34,398 nucleotides of DNA from Nanobdellati archaeon (GCA_015522845.1 WALL01000024.1:1-34398); one strand, 5' to 3'; positions 8,522 through 16,523 are shown, numbered from the stretch's first letter. Numbers and translations are program-made. Notes: generated by a model not told the origin, from the sequence alone.

Positions 8522-9280
8522 TTAACGCATCACATGCGGTATTGCACCAAGCTCATCGCTTGCCACGAAGCCGCAGCCCATCTCTTTCTTTAGCAAGTCA
8601 CCAGCAAGGCCGCTTATTCGTGCAGCTTTTTTTGCTGCCTCAAATAAGGGCAAGCCCTGTGCCACAAGCCCCCCACATATCCCTGCAAGCACGTCGCCCG
8701 TCCCACCAACGGTCATGCAAGGGTTCCCAGTGTGGTTTTCTGCAACAGCCGTCCCGTTGCTTATAAGGTCAGTGTGCCCCTTCAGCAGCACAATTGCATC
8801 GCCGCGTGCATGCCTTCTCACGGATGCCTTTGTCCCCCTCTCCCCAAACAGCAGCTCAAACTCCTTTGCATGCGGTGTCACGATGCAGTTCTTAAGCTTA
8901 GGCTTTGCCTTGATTGCATCAGCGTCAATTATTTTTGGGATGCTTATCTTTTCGCAGAGCTTCCGCACTGCTGCAGCGGTTTCCTCCCTTTTCCCAAGCC
9001 CCGGGCCAATTACAACGCAGTCAAACCCCCTTGCTGCTTTCACAAGCGGGGCAACATGCCTTGACGCCAAGAAATCCCCTGTAAGCTTTTCTGTTATTAG
9101 GTCTGGTGACCAGGCGTTGATTATATAGGCTGCCTTCTCAGGCGCTGCAACAGCGGATATGTCAGCACCCGTGCGCAACACTGCCATTGCTGCAAGTGCA
9201 GGCGCGCCAACATAGCTTTTGCTGCCGCCTATTATAAGCACCATCCCATTCTCCCCCTTGTGGCTGTTAGGGCTTCGCAT
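8522..9280 (-). CDS. nnrD: ADP-dependent NAD(P)H-hydrate dehydratase
   Basis: A 252-aa ribokinase-like enzyme that repairs hydrated NADH and NADPH using ADP. 'GGSKSYVGAPALAAMAVLRTGAD' is the N-terminal substrate motif, 'IGPGLG' and 'IIDADAIK' follow, and 'GGTGDVLAGICGGLVAQG' is the anion-hole and catalytic aspartate motif. Only the dehydratase domain is present; the epimerase (YjeF-N) domain often fused to it is absent here. It starts one base after the stop of the CDIN1-like nuclease, so both are probably one operon. Confidence 0.92.
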   Translation of the reverse strand: MRSPNSHKGENGMVLIIGGSKSYVGAPALAAMAVLRTGADISAVAAPEKAAYIINAWSPDLITEKLTGDFLASRHVAPLVKAARGFDCVVIGPGLGKREETAAAVRKLCEKISIPKIIDADAIKAKPKLKNCIVTPHAKEFELLFGERGTKASVRRHARGDAIVLLKGHTDLISNGTAVAENHTGNPCMTVGGTGDVLAGICGGLVAQGLPLFEAAKKAARISGLAGDLLKKEMGCGFVASDELGAIPHVMR

Positions 9281-9281
9281 A

Positions 9282-10067
9282 TCACTTCACAGGGTATATC
9301 TTATGTGGCTGGCTAAACCATTCCTTCTCAACGGGTATCACATCCCTTGCCCGCAGCCAAAGGTCCATGCCATCCAGGTAGCCAAACCAATAGACAACAA
9401 TCCCTGGCCCCCATATCTCTGTGTAGGGCTTTAGCTGTGCGTTGTAGTCCCGCCTTATCTTCTTTAGGTCGCCAAACGATCCCTTGCTTTCTATCCAGCA
9501 CACCTTTTTCCTTTCCCCCTCGTGGTCTATCATTATTGGCCTGTCAAGCAGGAAGTCAACAGTCTTCTTCCCTTCCCCCTTAAGGTCATTCTCAGTGCGG
9601 TAGCTTATGTTGTTCTTCTTAAGCCATTCCGCAATGCCTGCCTCGCCCTCTATTCCGCGCTTGCGCTGTATCTCGTAGCCTCTCTTTGAATAAACAAGGT
9701 CCTGCGCCTCTGCCTCTTCAAGCTCTTTCCTTATGCGCATATCCCTTACAATGTTATAGTCCTTTAATGCCTCGCGCACCTCCCGCTTCGTCATCCCATG
9801 CTCCCTTAGGACAAGCGAGGCCATTAGCACCGGCGAGAACCCGTTCTTTTCCGCAAGGTGCCCAAACGACTTGCCCTGCTTCCATTCCTCAAGGAGCCGC
9901 CTTCCCCTTGCTGCCACATGGTAGTAATTCCGCTTGATGTTCCTAACGTGCTTTTCTGTGTAAAGCACCAGCAACAGCTCCTTGCTGTAGCCTTCCTTTG
10001 CGAGGCGCCCAATATCCTGTGGGGAGTTCAGCCCATCCCACAGCTTGTTGTACTCGTTTATGTCCAT
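9282..10067 (-). CDS. TPD-motif (CDIN1/C15orf41-like) nuclease
   Basis: This 261-aa protein resembles the TPD-motif family, whose human member CDIN1 (C15orf41) is mutated in congenital dyserythropoietic anaemia type I and is related to PD-(D/E)xK Holliday junction resolvases. The N-terminal part (about 1-130) is helical and basic with helix-turn-helix-like segments ('FGHLAEKNGFSPVLMASLVL'). The C-terminal part holds the nuclease core: 'RGIEGEAGIAEWL', then 'TVDFLLDRPIMI' (the family TPD appears here as TVD), then 'CWIESKGSFGD' with the E-x-K catalytic pair. An AGGAAGG ribosome site precedes the ATG. It probably shares an operon with nnrD; the biological link is unclear. Confidence 0.82.
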   Translation of the reverse strand: MDINEYNKLWDGLNSPQDIGRLAKEGYSKELLLVLYTEKHVRNIKRNYYHVAARGRRLLEEWKQGKSFGHLAEKNGFSPVLMASLVLREHGMTKREVREALKDYNIVRDMRIRKELEEAEAQDLVYSKRGYEIQRKRGIEGEAGIAEWLKKNNISYRTENDLKGEGKKTVDFLLDRPIMIDHEGERKKVCWIESKGSFGDLKKIRRDYNAQLKPYTEIWGPGIVVYWFGYLDGMDLWLRARDVIPVEKEWFSQPHKIYPVK

Positions 10068-10124
10068 TTCAACCTTCCTTAGAAGAAGCAGCTTTATTAG
10101 CGAAAATGATAATATAAAAGGCTT

Positions 10125-10673
10125 ATGGGAAAAATAAGCGGAAATGGGCTAGTCAAGCTTGCAAGGGAGGCAATAGAGGAATATGTGCGCAACGGGCACC
10201 GCATTGCTGCGCCAGCCAGCCCATCAGAAAAGAAAGGTGTGTTCTGCACGCTGAAGACGCGGCACGGCGTGCTCCGTGGCTGTATTGGCTTCCCCTATCC
10301 TGTGAAGCCTTTGGCAGAGGGGGTTGTTGAGGCGGCAATTGCATCTGCAACACAGGACCCCCGCTTCAAGCCGCTCTCCCCAGGCGAGCTTGGCGGCATC
10401 CGCATCGAGCTGACGGTGCTGACAACCCCCAAGGAGCTCTCCTGCCCTAAAAGCGAGATCCCTAAGAAAATAGAGATAGGCAGGCACGGCCTTATTGTTG
10501 AGAACAGCTACACAAGCGGGCTGCTTCTCCCGCAGGTGGCCACCGAAAACGGGAGGATGACGCCGACCGAGTTCCTCGAGGCGACGTGCTGGAAGGCGGG
10601 GCTGCCGCCGCATGCGTGGAAGGAGCAGGGCGTTAGGGTGTACACGTTCACCGGCGAGATATTCAGCGAATAG
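10125..10673 (+). CDS. AMMECR1 domain protein
   Basis: A 182-aa single-domain AMMECR1 protein. The hallmark 'LRGCIGF' occurs near residue 50, preceded by 'GVFCTLKT' and followed by 'QDPRFKPLSPGELGGIRIELTVL' in pieces typical of the family; the C-terminus 'VRVYTFTGEIFSE' also fits. The biochemical role is unknown in any organism, although in archaea it is often near radical-SAM AmmeMemoRadiSam proteins, which are not in this window. A CTTTATTA element about 27 bp upstream may be its TATA box. Its stop abuts the convergent zinc protein stop. Confidence 0.92.
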   Translation: MGKISGNGLVKLAREAIEEYVRNGHRIAAPASPSEKKGVFCTLKTRHGVLRGCIGFPYPVKPLAEGVVEAAIASATQDPRFKPLSPGELGGIRIELTVLTTPKELSCPKSEIPKKIEIGRHGLIVENSYTSGLLLPQVATENGRMTPTEFLEATCWKAGLPPHAWKEQGVRVYTFTGEIFSE

Positions 10674-10841
10674 TCACATCATGGACTTTGCCGACTTGCG
10701 CATCTTCCGCAGGCACTTCTTGTGGAACCACTGGCCAGCGAACTTCTTGTCAGCCCCGGGCTGGCCGCATATTGCGCATATCTCCCCGCCCCGTGGCGCC
10801 GCTGGCTCTCCCTTATCCTTTTTCTTGCCCCAGGGCCACAT
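10674..10841 (-). CDS. 55-aa zinc-binding protein (CxxC...HxxC)
   Basis: A small basic protein with one treble-clef or LIM-like half site: C22, C25, H40 and C43 in 'ICAICGQPG' and 'GQWFHKKCLRKM'. The N-terminus 'WPWGKKKDKG' is lysine-rich. I do not recognise a named family. The start at 10841 was chosen over the track's 10904 because the longer form would run through the promoter and into the divergent aspartate dehydrogenase start. The ATG lies 26 bp from the shared TATA-like element. Confidence 0.7.
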   Translation of the reverse strand: MWPWGKKKDKGEPAAPRGGEICAICGQPGADKKFAGQWFHKKCLRKMRKSAKSMM

Positions 10842-10863
10842 AATGCGTGTTAGCAAAAGCTGC

Positions 10864-10871
10864 TTAAATAA
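10864..10871. promoter_or_regulatory. Shared TATA-like element for two divergent genes
   Basis: TTAAATAA (TTATTTAA on the other strand) is centred about 24 bp from the ATG of aspartate dehydrogenase (10891) and about 26 bp from the ATG of the 55-aa zinc protein (10841). No other TATA-like sequence is visible in the 49-bp spacer, so one element may serve both directions. Confidence 0.5.
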
Positions 10872-10890
10872 CCTTACTGCTAACAATATT

Positions 10891-11625
10891 ATGCAGGTGG
10901 GCATTGTTGGCTGTGGGGCAATCGGGAGCTATCTCATAAGGAAGATCCAAAAAGACCATAACTTGCAGCTGGCTTTTGCTTATGACTTGGACAAGGAAAA
11001 GACAAAAAAGGTTAAGGCGCCCACCTTATTCCTGCCTGAACGTGCAGACATTGTTGTTGAGGCAGCTGGCCAGCAGGCAGCAAAAGAGATAGTCCCACTT
11101 GCGCTAAGGCATTGCAATGTGCTAATGCTTTCAGTTGGTGCCTTTGCTGACAAGAAGTTTGAAAGGAAGGCCCGCCTCCTATGCAAGAAGCACAGCCACA
11201 AGGTGCTTGTTCCCTCAGGCGCAATTGCCGGGCTTGATGCGATTTCAGCTGTAAGGGAAAGCCTGAGCTCAGTCACACTTACTACAACAAAGAACCCAAG
11301 AAGCCTTGGCAGGAAGGATAAGAAAAGAACGCTTGTCTTTAGCGGGACGGCACGCGAGGCCTGCATACAACTGCCAAAGAACGTCAATGTTGCTGCAACG
11401 CTATCGCTTGCAGGCATTGGCTTTGACAGGACAAAGGTGATGGTGTATTCAGACCCATCTGTGGAGAGAAACACCCACGAGATAGCAGCAAAAGGGGGCT
11501 TTGGCGAGATGCGTACAATAACAAGCAATGCCCCAAGCAAGGAAAACCCAAAGACAAGCGCACTGGCAGCGCTTTCAGCATTTTATACGCTACAAAGCCA
11601 GAGGCCTGCAGTTGTTGTTGGCTAG
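10891..11625 (+). CDS. nadX: L-aspartate dehydrogenase
   Basis: A 244-aa NAD(P)-dependent enzyme that oxidises aspartate to iminoaspartate, feeding quinolinate and NAD synthesis. The Rossmann motif 'VGIVGCGAIGSYL' opens the protein, and 'VPSGAIAGLDAI', 'TTTKNPRSL', 'FSGTAREACIQLPKNVNVAA' and 'SNAPSKENPKTS' are family signatures; 'ERNTHEI' carries the probable catalytic histidine. The start at 10891 removes a 93-codon extension in the track that reads antisense to the zinc protein. NadA and NadC partners are not in the window. Confidence 0.93.
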   Translation: MQVGIVGCGAIGSYLIRKIQKDHNLQLAFAYDLDKEKTKKVKAPTLFLPERADIVVEAAGQQAAKEIVPLALRHCNVLMLSVGAFADKKFERKARLLCKKHSHKVLVPSGAIAGLDAISAVRESLSSVTLTTTKNPRSLGRKDKKRTLVFSGTAREACIQLPKNVNVAATLSLAGIGFDRTKVMVYSDPSVERNTHEIAAKGGFGEMRTITSNAPSKENPKTSALAALSAFYTLQSQRPAVVVG

Positions 11626-11645
11626 CCGGTACAGCCCAACAATTA

Positions 11646-12887
11646 TTATAGCTCCGGGTAAAGCGGGAACTCCGCACAGAGCCCATGCACGCTTTCCCTT
11701 ATTGCCGCCAGCTTCTTGCTGTCGCCCCTGTTAGCTATCGCAGCGTCAATGAGCCGCGCAATCTCGCGCATCTCGCTTTCCCGCATCCCCCTCGTCGTGA
11801 GTGCGGGTGTGCCAAGCCTTATGCCCGATGCAATCCACGGCTTCTGCGGGTCGTTGGGTACCATGTTCCTGTTTGTGGATATGTCAACACCCTCAAGCAG
11901 GCGCTCCGCATCCCTGCCGGTGATGCCCTTCTTGCGCAGGTCGACAAGCATGAGGTGGTTGTCTGTGCCGCCAGAAACCAGCCGGTAGCCGAGCGACATT
12001 AGCTCATCCGCCAGTGCTTTTGCATTCTTCACTACCTGTGAGGCATAGCCCTTGAACTCCGGCTTGAGCGCCTCCCCAAACGCAACTGCCTTTGCTGCAA
12101 TCATCTGCTCGAACGGCCCGCCTTGCATGCCGGGGAAGACGGCCTTGTCAACAGCACTTGCAAGGCTTTCCTTGCACATTATCATTGCACCCTTTGGGCC
12201 GCGCAGCGTCTTGTGGGTTGTGGTGGTTACTATATCCATGTGGGGGAAGGGCTGCGGATGCGCCCCGCCGGCAATCAGCCCCGCAATGTGCGCTATGTCC
12301 GCCATTGCAATGGCACCAACGTCCTTTGCTATCTCGCCAAATTCCTTAAAGTCGACGGTCCGGGGGTATGCGCTGTAGCCGCATAGGAGCAGCTGCGGCT
12401 TTTCCTCCTCGGCACGCTTGCGGACATGGTCCATATCAATCGTTTCAGTTTCCGGATCAAGCGAATAAGACGCTATCCTATAGAACTGCCCTGAGAAGCT
12501 CACTGGCGAGCCGTGGGAGAGGTGGCCACCCTGCGGCAGGTCAATTGAGAGTATCTTGTCGCCAAGCTTGATTGTGGCAAAATAAGCCTCCATGTTTGCC
12601 TGCGTCCCTGCATGTGGCTGGACGTTAACATGCTCGGCATTGAACAGCCGCTTTGCCCTTTCAATTGCCAAATTCTCCGACATGTCGATGAACTGGTTCC
12701 CGCCGTAATAGCGCTTGCCCGGATATCCTTCGGAGTACTTGTTGTTTAGCCAGCTGCCCATCGCTTCCATAACAGCTAGTGAGATAAAGTTTTCTGATGC
12801 TATCAGCTCAAGGCTGTTCCGTTGCCTTCCTAGCTCGAGCCCCATGGCATTTGCTAGCTCAGGGTCGGCAGCATCTAAAATACGCAT
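11646..12887 (-). CDS. glyA: Serine hydroxymethyltransferase
   Basis: A 413-aa PLP enzyme interconverting serine and glycine and generating the methylene derivative of the one-carbon carrier. Signatures are 'LELIASENF', '[13 protein letters not shown]', '[12 protein letters not shown]', '[10 protein letters not shown]' and the PLP-lysine motif '[12 protein letters not shown]'. Length is normal. A TATATTAA element about 34 bp upstream plus GGTGAG before the ATG indicates a short leader. It sits next to the thyX-folC operon on the opposite strand, consistent with supplying the methylene carrier used by ThyX. Confidence 0.97.
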   Translation of the reverse strand: MRILDAADPELANAMGLELGRQRNSLELIASENFISLAVMEAMGSWLNNKYSEGYPGKRYYGGNQFIDMSENLAIERAKRLFNAEHVNVQPHAGTQANMEAYFATIKLGDKILSIDLPQGGHLSHGSPVSFSGQFYRIASYSLDPETETIDMDHVRKRAEEEKPQLLLCGYSAYPRTVDFKEFGEIAKDVGAIAMADIAHIAGLIAGGAHPQPFPHMDIVTTTTHKTLRGPKGAMIMCKESLASAVDKAVFPGMQGGPFEQMIAAKAVAFGEALKPEFKGYASQVVKNAKALADELMSLGYRLVSGGTDNHLMLVDLRKKGITGRDAERLLEGVDISTNRNMVPNDPQKPWIASGIRLGTPALTTRGMRESEMREIARLIDAAIANRGDSKKLAAIRESVHGLCAEFPLYPEL

Positions 12888-12953
12888 AAGCTCACCCCCT
12901 TCGTTAGGCAGGGGCGCTATATTAACCCATCGTGCAGTTATTTTTCGAAAGGG

Positions 12954-12960
12954 TTATAAA
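12954..12960 (+). promoter_or_regulatory. TATA box for the 77-aa/thyX/folC operon
   Basis: TTATAAA within GGGTTATAAACCC is centred 25 bp before the ATG at 12982, predicting a leaderless first gene. Confidence 0.55.
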
Positions 12961-12981
12961 CCCTGATTGCATAATAAAAGT

Positions 12982-13215
12982 ATGAAAAAGTATGAGCCAA
13001 CCCAGCCGCTTGGCAAGTCGCTTGCAAGGGAGTTTTTCCGCATTTACGGGCGTGAGCCCTTCAGCCTGAAGGAGCTTTACAGCGGACTCGGCTTTACGCC
13101 GGGGCAAGTGCGTGAGGCAGAGCGGATCCGCCTAGCAGAAGAGGGGGTAGCCCAGCGCCATCTCGAGCCTGTCATTGAGGCGAACATGCGCTATTGGGGA
13201 GAACCCTTTTATTGA
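12982..13215 (+). CDS. Conserved-looking 77-aa hypothetical protein
   Basis: A soluble, charged 77-aa protein beginning 'MKKYEPTQPLGKSLAREFF' and ending 'ANMRYWGEPFY'. The segment 'FSLKELYSGLGFTPGQVREAERIR' could form a helix-turn-helix-like helical pair, but I cannot name a family. The ATG at 12982 is chosen over the TTG at 12967 on TATA spacing. It is the first gene before thyX, 20 bp upstream of the ThyX start and on the same strand, so it is probably co-transcribed with the thymidylate genes. Confidence 0.6.
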   Translation: MKKYEPTQPLGKSLAREFFRIYGREPFSLKELYSGLGFTPGQVREAERIRLAEEGVAQRHLEPVIEANMRYWGEPFY

Positions 13216-13235
13216 AGCTATCCCCAAAAAATGCG

Positions 13236-13913
13236 ATGCATGTAAAGCTTGTTAAATATACTGAGGATCCTGAGCGGACGTGTGCCGTTGCTGCAATGTA
13301 CAGTGTAAGGGAGAAAATCCCAGACGAGCTGTTCACAAGCGTAGACTACGACAAGGCAATGCGGGTGCTCAGGCATGTTGTCGCCTCAGGCCACCACTCC
13401 GTGCTTGAGCATGCGAGCTTTACGTTCAATGTTTCAGGAGTGTCTCGCGCACTGACACACCAGCTTGTGCGCCACCGCATTGCAAGCTATACCCAGCAGA
13501 GCCAGCGCTACGTGAAGCTCAAGGAGAAAGGCTACGTTACCCCAAAAACGATATCCAATTCTGAGTTTGCAGAGGAATACCACTCAATGATGGAGAAGAT
13601 AAGCAGCTTCTACCAGCACATGCTTGACAGCGGCATCCCCGCTGAGGACGCACGCTACATACTGCCAAATGCAACCGAAACCAGCATAGTCATTACAATG
13701 AACGCACGTGAGCTGCTTCATTTCTTCACGCTGCGCTCGTGCAACCGCGCGCAGTGGGAGATAAGGCAGTTGTCCGATGAGATGCTCCGCCAGTGCAAGG
13801 AGGTTGCCCCGGTAATATTTGAAAAGGCCGGCCCAGGGTGTATCCGTGGGCCCTGCCCAGAAGGGAAGTTCTACTGTGGGCACCCACGGACCGATGAGAA
13901 GCTTTTCCAATAG
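13236..13913 (+). CDS. thyX: Flavin-dependent thymidylate synthase ThyX
   Basis: A 225-aa enzyme that methylates dUMP to dTMP using methylene-tetrahydrofolate, FAD and NADPH. The diagnostic ThyX motif RHRxxSxxxxSxR is present as 'RHRIASYTQQSQRYV'. 'HHSVLEHASFTFNVSGVSRA' and 'RELLHFFTLRSCNRAQWEIR' are the other conserved blocks. The start 'MHVKLVKYTEDPERT' at 13236 matches the family; the track start 14 codons earlier overlaps the upstream gene's end. The C-terminal 'GPGCIRGPCPEGKFYCG' is cysteine-rich, as in several archaeal ThyX proteins. It is separated from folC by one base. Confidence 0.96.
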   Translation: MHVKLVKYTEDPERTCAVAAMYSVREKIPDELFTSVDYDKAMRVLRHVVASGHHSVLEHASFTFNVSGVSRALTHQLVRHRIASYTQQSQRYVKLKEKGYVTPKTISNSEFAEEYHSMMEKISSFYQHMLDSGIPAEDARYILPNATETSIVITMNARELLHFFTLRSCNRAQWEIRQLSDEMLRQCKEVAPVIFEKAGPGCIRGPCPEGKFYCGHPRTDEKLFQ

Positions 13914-13914
13914 T

Positions 13915-15057
13915 ATGAAATCGCATCCTTTTCTTGACAGCCTGGTGCGCATGCGCCAGGAGCTGACGCTTGAGCCGCTAGTTCCAGCTATGCGCGAGCT
14001 TGGGAACCCTGAAAGCCGCCTAAAGGTAATCCAAGTTACGGGCACCAACGGTAAGGGGAGCACCTGCGCAATGTTGGCGAACGGGCTGGAGCACTGCGGG
14101 CTATACACTTCGCCGCACCTTCATGAGCTGAACGAGCGCATACAAATTGACGGCAAGCCAATCAGTGACAGCGAGCTGGACAGCTACGTACGGCGTGTCC
14201 AGCCAGTTGCAGAAAGGCATAAGCTTTCTTTTTTTGAAACACTTACTGCAGTAGCACTTCTTTATTTCGCTGAAAAAAAGTGCAACTACGCCGTGCTCGA
14301 GGTTGGGCTTGGCGGGAGGCTTGATGCTACAAGCATTGCAAAGCCAGTTGTGTCCGTTATAACAAACGTGGATTACGACCACATGCACATACTTGGGAAC
14401 ACCATCCCAGAGATTGCCCGCGAGAAGGCAGGCATAATTAAGGGTGGCATAGTGGTAACAGCCGAGAGGAAGCCGGAAGCGCTTGCTGTAATCAGGCAAA
14501 AGTGTGCCGAGGAGGGCGCAACGCTGGTGGTAGCGGAAAGGAAGGGGTTCAACCTGATGCTCGAGGGCAGCTACCAGCAGGACAACGCCGCCTGCGCCTA
14601 CGAGGCACTGCTTGCGCTTGGGAAAGGCGAAACAAAGGCAAGGGCTGCAGTGGAAACGGCAGCATGGCCCGGCCGCCTTGAGCGCATTGGGCGCTTCCTC
14701 TTTGACTGCGCGCACAACGAGCCGGCTATGCGGGAGCTTGCGGGTTACTTGCGCGGCAAGGGGTTTGAGCTGGTCATTGCAATGAAGGAGACGAAGGATC
14801 ATGAGAAGGCGCTTTCGCTGATTGCCCCGCTTGCAAGGAAAGTGTATGTAACACAATACACTACCGCGCCCTTCCCGTTCCCGGCAAGGGAGCTTTACAA
14901 GATAGCAAAGAGGTACAACCCGCACTGCGAGCTTGTGGAGGATCCGAAGAAAGCACTGAAAAAGTCAGTGGGCTTCACGGTTGTTGCTGGCTCGCTTTTC
15001 CTTGTCGGGGAGCTGAGGGGGCTTGCTACCCAACTAGTAGCTGATAAGGGCGCATAA
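13915..15057 (+). CDS. folC: Folylpolyglutamate/dihydrofolate synthase family (Mur ligase-like)
   Basis: A 380-aa ATP-dependent ligase adding glutamate to folate-type cofactors. The N-terminal ATPase motif 'VTGTNGKGSTCAM' and 'YTSPHLHELNERIQIDG' are FolC-specific, followed by 'EVGLGGRLDATSI' and 'ITNVDYDHMHILGNTIPEIA'; the C-terminal domain has 'GRLERIGRFLFDCAHNEPAM'. At 380 aa it is slightly shorter than the bacterial enzyme. The ATG at 13915 lies one base after the thyX stop, so the 32-codon N-terminal extension in the track, which lies inside thyX, is rejected. Coupling to thyX and glyA supports a folate-type substrate, although a related C1 carrier cannot be excluded. Confidence 0.93.
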   Translation: MKSHPFLDSLVRMRQELTLEPLVPAMRELGNPESRLKVIQVTGTNGKGSTCAMLANGLEHCGLYTSPHLHELNERIQIDGKPISDSELDSYVRRVQPVAERHKLSFFETLTAVALLYFAEKKCNYAVLEVGLGGRLDATSIAKPVVSVITNVDYDHMHILGNTIPEIAREKAGIIKGGIVVTAERKPEALAVIRQKCAEEGATLVVAERKGFNLMLEGSYQQDNAACAYEALLALGKGETKARAAVETAAWPGRLERIGRFLFDCAHNEPAMRELAGYLRGKGFELVIAMKETKDHEKALSLIAPLARKVYVTQYTTAPFPFPARELYKIAKRYNPHCELVEDPKKALKKSVGFTVVAGSLFLVGELRGLATQLVADKGA

Positions 15058-15074
15058 GGCAGTAACAAGGCCCA

Positions 15075-15995
15075 TCATATCTTTTCCCTTTTCCTTCCGC
15101 TTGACAGGAGCACCACGCGGGATGCCTCCTGCTCGTTCGTGATAGGATAGCCAAGCTCACTGCTTAGCCGTTCGGCAAATGCCTTTACCTCACTATGCCT
15201 CGGCATGTTGCCTATGGTCATCCTCTGCCTGCTGCTCCCAACGAACATGTATGCCTTTACCTCAACAAAGTCTGTGTTGCTCTTCTCAATTAGCCGTGCG
15301 TATCCCTTTTCGTCGAAATCGTTCCACCCCTTAACAAGGGTTATGCGTATCACTTTGCGCGTGTCAAGCGACGGGAAAAGCTCCAAGCTCCTGTTTATCC
15401 TCTCCCAGCTGTCCGGGATCATGGGCACGTTCACTTTTTTGTGCGTCTCTTTGTCGGGTGCGTCAAGCGACATGTAAAGCTGTGTAGGCAGTGTCATGCT
15501 CTCCAGCCGCTCGGGCAGCAGCCCGTTTGTAACCAGGAAAGTGGTGTAGCCTCTCGCCCCGAACGCCTCAATCAGCCCGCCGATCTTTGGATATATTGTA
15601 GGCTCCCCCGCCAGTGAGATGGCCGCCTGGTTTGGGTGCATTGCCTCCTCAAGCTTCTTCTTGTCAGCCCTCTCGTTTCCCCAATATCCCGATAGCAGCT
15701 TCCGCTGGCCCTCCTCGCACTGGTCAATTATGGTGTCTGGCTCGTCCCATTTAGGCATTGGCACGTCGTACTCATGCGGTCTCCAACAGAATATGCACTT
15801 CTGCTGGCACCACGCTACCACCGGAGTCATCTGCAGGCAGCGGTGGGATTGGATCCCATAAAACTTTTGCTTGTAGCAAACCCTGCCGCTTGTGAGGGAC
15901 TCCTTTGTCCAATGGCATAGCTTGACTCCGCTGTGGTTGCATATGTGGTAGTGCTGTTTCACCAGCTTTTCCTCAAGTGGCTTCGGAAGTGGCAT
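15075..15995 (-). CDS. taw1: 4-demethylwyosine synthase Taw1 (TYW1)
   Basis: A 306-aa radical SAM enzyme that builds the tricyclic base of wyosine at G37 of tRNA-Phe from pyruvate. The radical SAM triad is C63, C67 and C70 in 'WCQQKCIFCWRPHEYD'. Three more cysteines, C27, C40 and C53, match the ligands of the second 4Fe-4S cluster known in archaeal TYW1 with a constant offset of about one residue. 'SLAGEPTIYPKIGGLIEAF' and 'TTFLVTNG' complete the core. There is no flavodoxin domain, as expected for archaea. Predicted to be leaderless from its TATA box. Confidence 0.95.
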   Translation of the reverse strand: MPLPKPLEEKLVKQHYHICNHSGVKLCHWTKESLTSGRVCYKQKFYGIQSHRCLQMTPVVAWCQQKCIFCWRPHEYDVPMPKWDEPDTIIDQCEEGQRKLLSGYWGNERADKKKLEEAMHPNQAAISLAGEPTIYPKIGGLIEAFGARGYTTFLVTNGLLPERLESMTLPTQLYMSLDAPDKETHKKVNVPMIPDSWERINRSLELFPSLDTRKVIRITLVKGWNDFDEKGYARLIEKSNTDFVEVKAYMFVGSSRQRMTIGNMPRHSEVKAFAERLSSELGYPITNEQEASRVVLLSSGRKREKI

Positions 15996-16018
15996 GGGAT
16001 AATTGCCTGTTTTCCACC

Positions 16019-16026
16019 TTATAAAT
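16019..16026 (-). promoter_or_regulatory. TATA box for taw1
   Basis: TTATAAAT on the plus strand (ATTTATAA on the minus strand) is centred about 27 bp before the taw1 ATG at 15995. Confidence 0.55.
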
Positions 16027-16062
16027 CCTAGCGATTTTATGGAAAATAGCCAATAGAAAAGC

Positions 16063-16070
16063 TTTTATAT
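16063..16070 (+). promoter_or_regulatory. TATA box for the PRC-barrel gene
   Basis: TTTTATAT is centred about 36 bp upstream of the ATG at 16103. Initiation about 26 bp downstream would leave a leader of about 10 nt containing GAGGGACAGG, a plausible ribosome site. Confidence 0.5.
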
Positions 16071-16102
16071 TGAGTGGCAGTAATTAGAGCCGAGGGACAG
16101 GT

Positions 16103-16363
16103 ATGGCAACACGGAAATTTGCTATTGCAAAGCAACTTGGCGGGAAGCGCGTAATAACTAACAAGGGGGAGGAGATAGGCCGGCTCAGTGATATACAGGT
16201 TGACGAGAGGACAGGCGACCTAGAGACGTTCCTGGTTGAGCCAGCGGCTGACTCCAAGCTAGCAGCCAGCCTTCCTAAAGAAGATGATTACATAATGGTG
16301 CCCTTCAAGGCAATATTTGCTGTTAGTGATGTCATAGTCGTTGATGAGACACTAATAGCGTAG
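16103..16363 (+). CDS. PRC-barrel domain protein
   Basis: An 86-aa stand-alone PRC barrel. The pattern 'GKRVITNKGEEIGRLSDIQVD', 'GDLETFLVEP' and 'IMVPFKAIFAVSDVIVVDE' is typical of the small archaeal PRC-barrel proteins. The family includes RimM-type RNA-processing domains, and archaeal PRC-barrel proteins (CdpB) have been linked to cell division in haloarchaea, so a division role is possible but not shown here. It ends in a 32-nt tail overlap with the convergent 53-aa gene. Confidence 0.85.
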   Translation: MATRKFAIAKQLGGKRVITNKGEEIGRLSDIQVDERTGDLETFLVEPAADSKLAASLPKEDDYIMVPFKAIFAVSDVIVVDETLIA

Positions 16364-16493
16364 GCCCGCCGTGGCTTTTTTCAACCATAATCCCAGTAAG
16401 CTCGCTGGGATGCATATCAAGCGCATGGGCAGCCTCAAAAAGGCTGATTTTTCCGTCCCGGTAAAGAGCGATAATCCTGTCTAGCTTTTGCAT
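16332..16493 (-). CDS. 53-aa helix-turn-helix-like protein (not in ORF track)
   Basis: Read directly from the minus strand: it begins 'MQKLDRIIALYRDGKISLFE' and continues 'AAHALDMHPSELTGIMVEKS', ending 'LLVSHQRL'. The 'DGKISLFEAAHALDMHPSELTGIM' stretch has the spacing of a short helix-turn-helix and resembles the UPF0175-type 'GKISLGKAAEL' DNA-binding segment, but the match is partial. A good ribosome site GAGGTG lies 7 nt before the ATG. It overlaps the end of the PRC-barrel gene by 32 nt on the opposite strand. Downstream of the structured element at 16524-16600, it could be controlled by it. Confidence 0.6.
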   Translation of the reverse strand: MQKLDRIIALYRDGKISLFEAAHALDMHPSELTGIMVEKSHGGPTLLVSHQRL

Positions 16494-16523
16494 TAACTAA
16501 CACCTCGCTTTTAAGAAAAGGGT

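Noticed and set aside
10612-10890. 93-codon N-terminal extension of aspartate dehydrogenase
   Set aside because: It overlaps AMMECR1 and the zinc protein; the Rossmann fold starts directly at the ATG at 10891.
14101-14925. 274-aa minus-strand ORF opposite folC
   Set aside because: It lies wholly antisense to a well-supported folC, is rich in Cys, His and Leu in a way typical of shadow frames, and has no promoter or recognisable domain.
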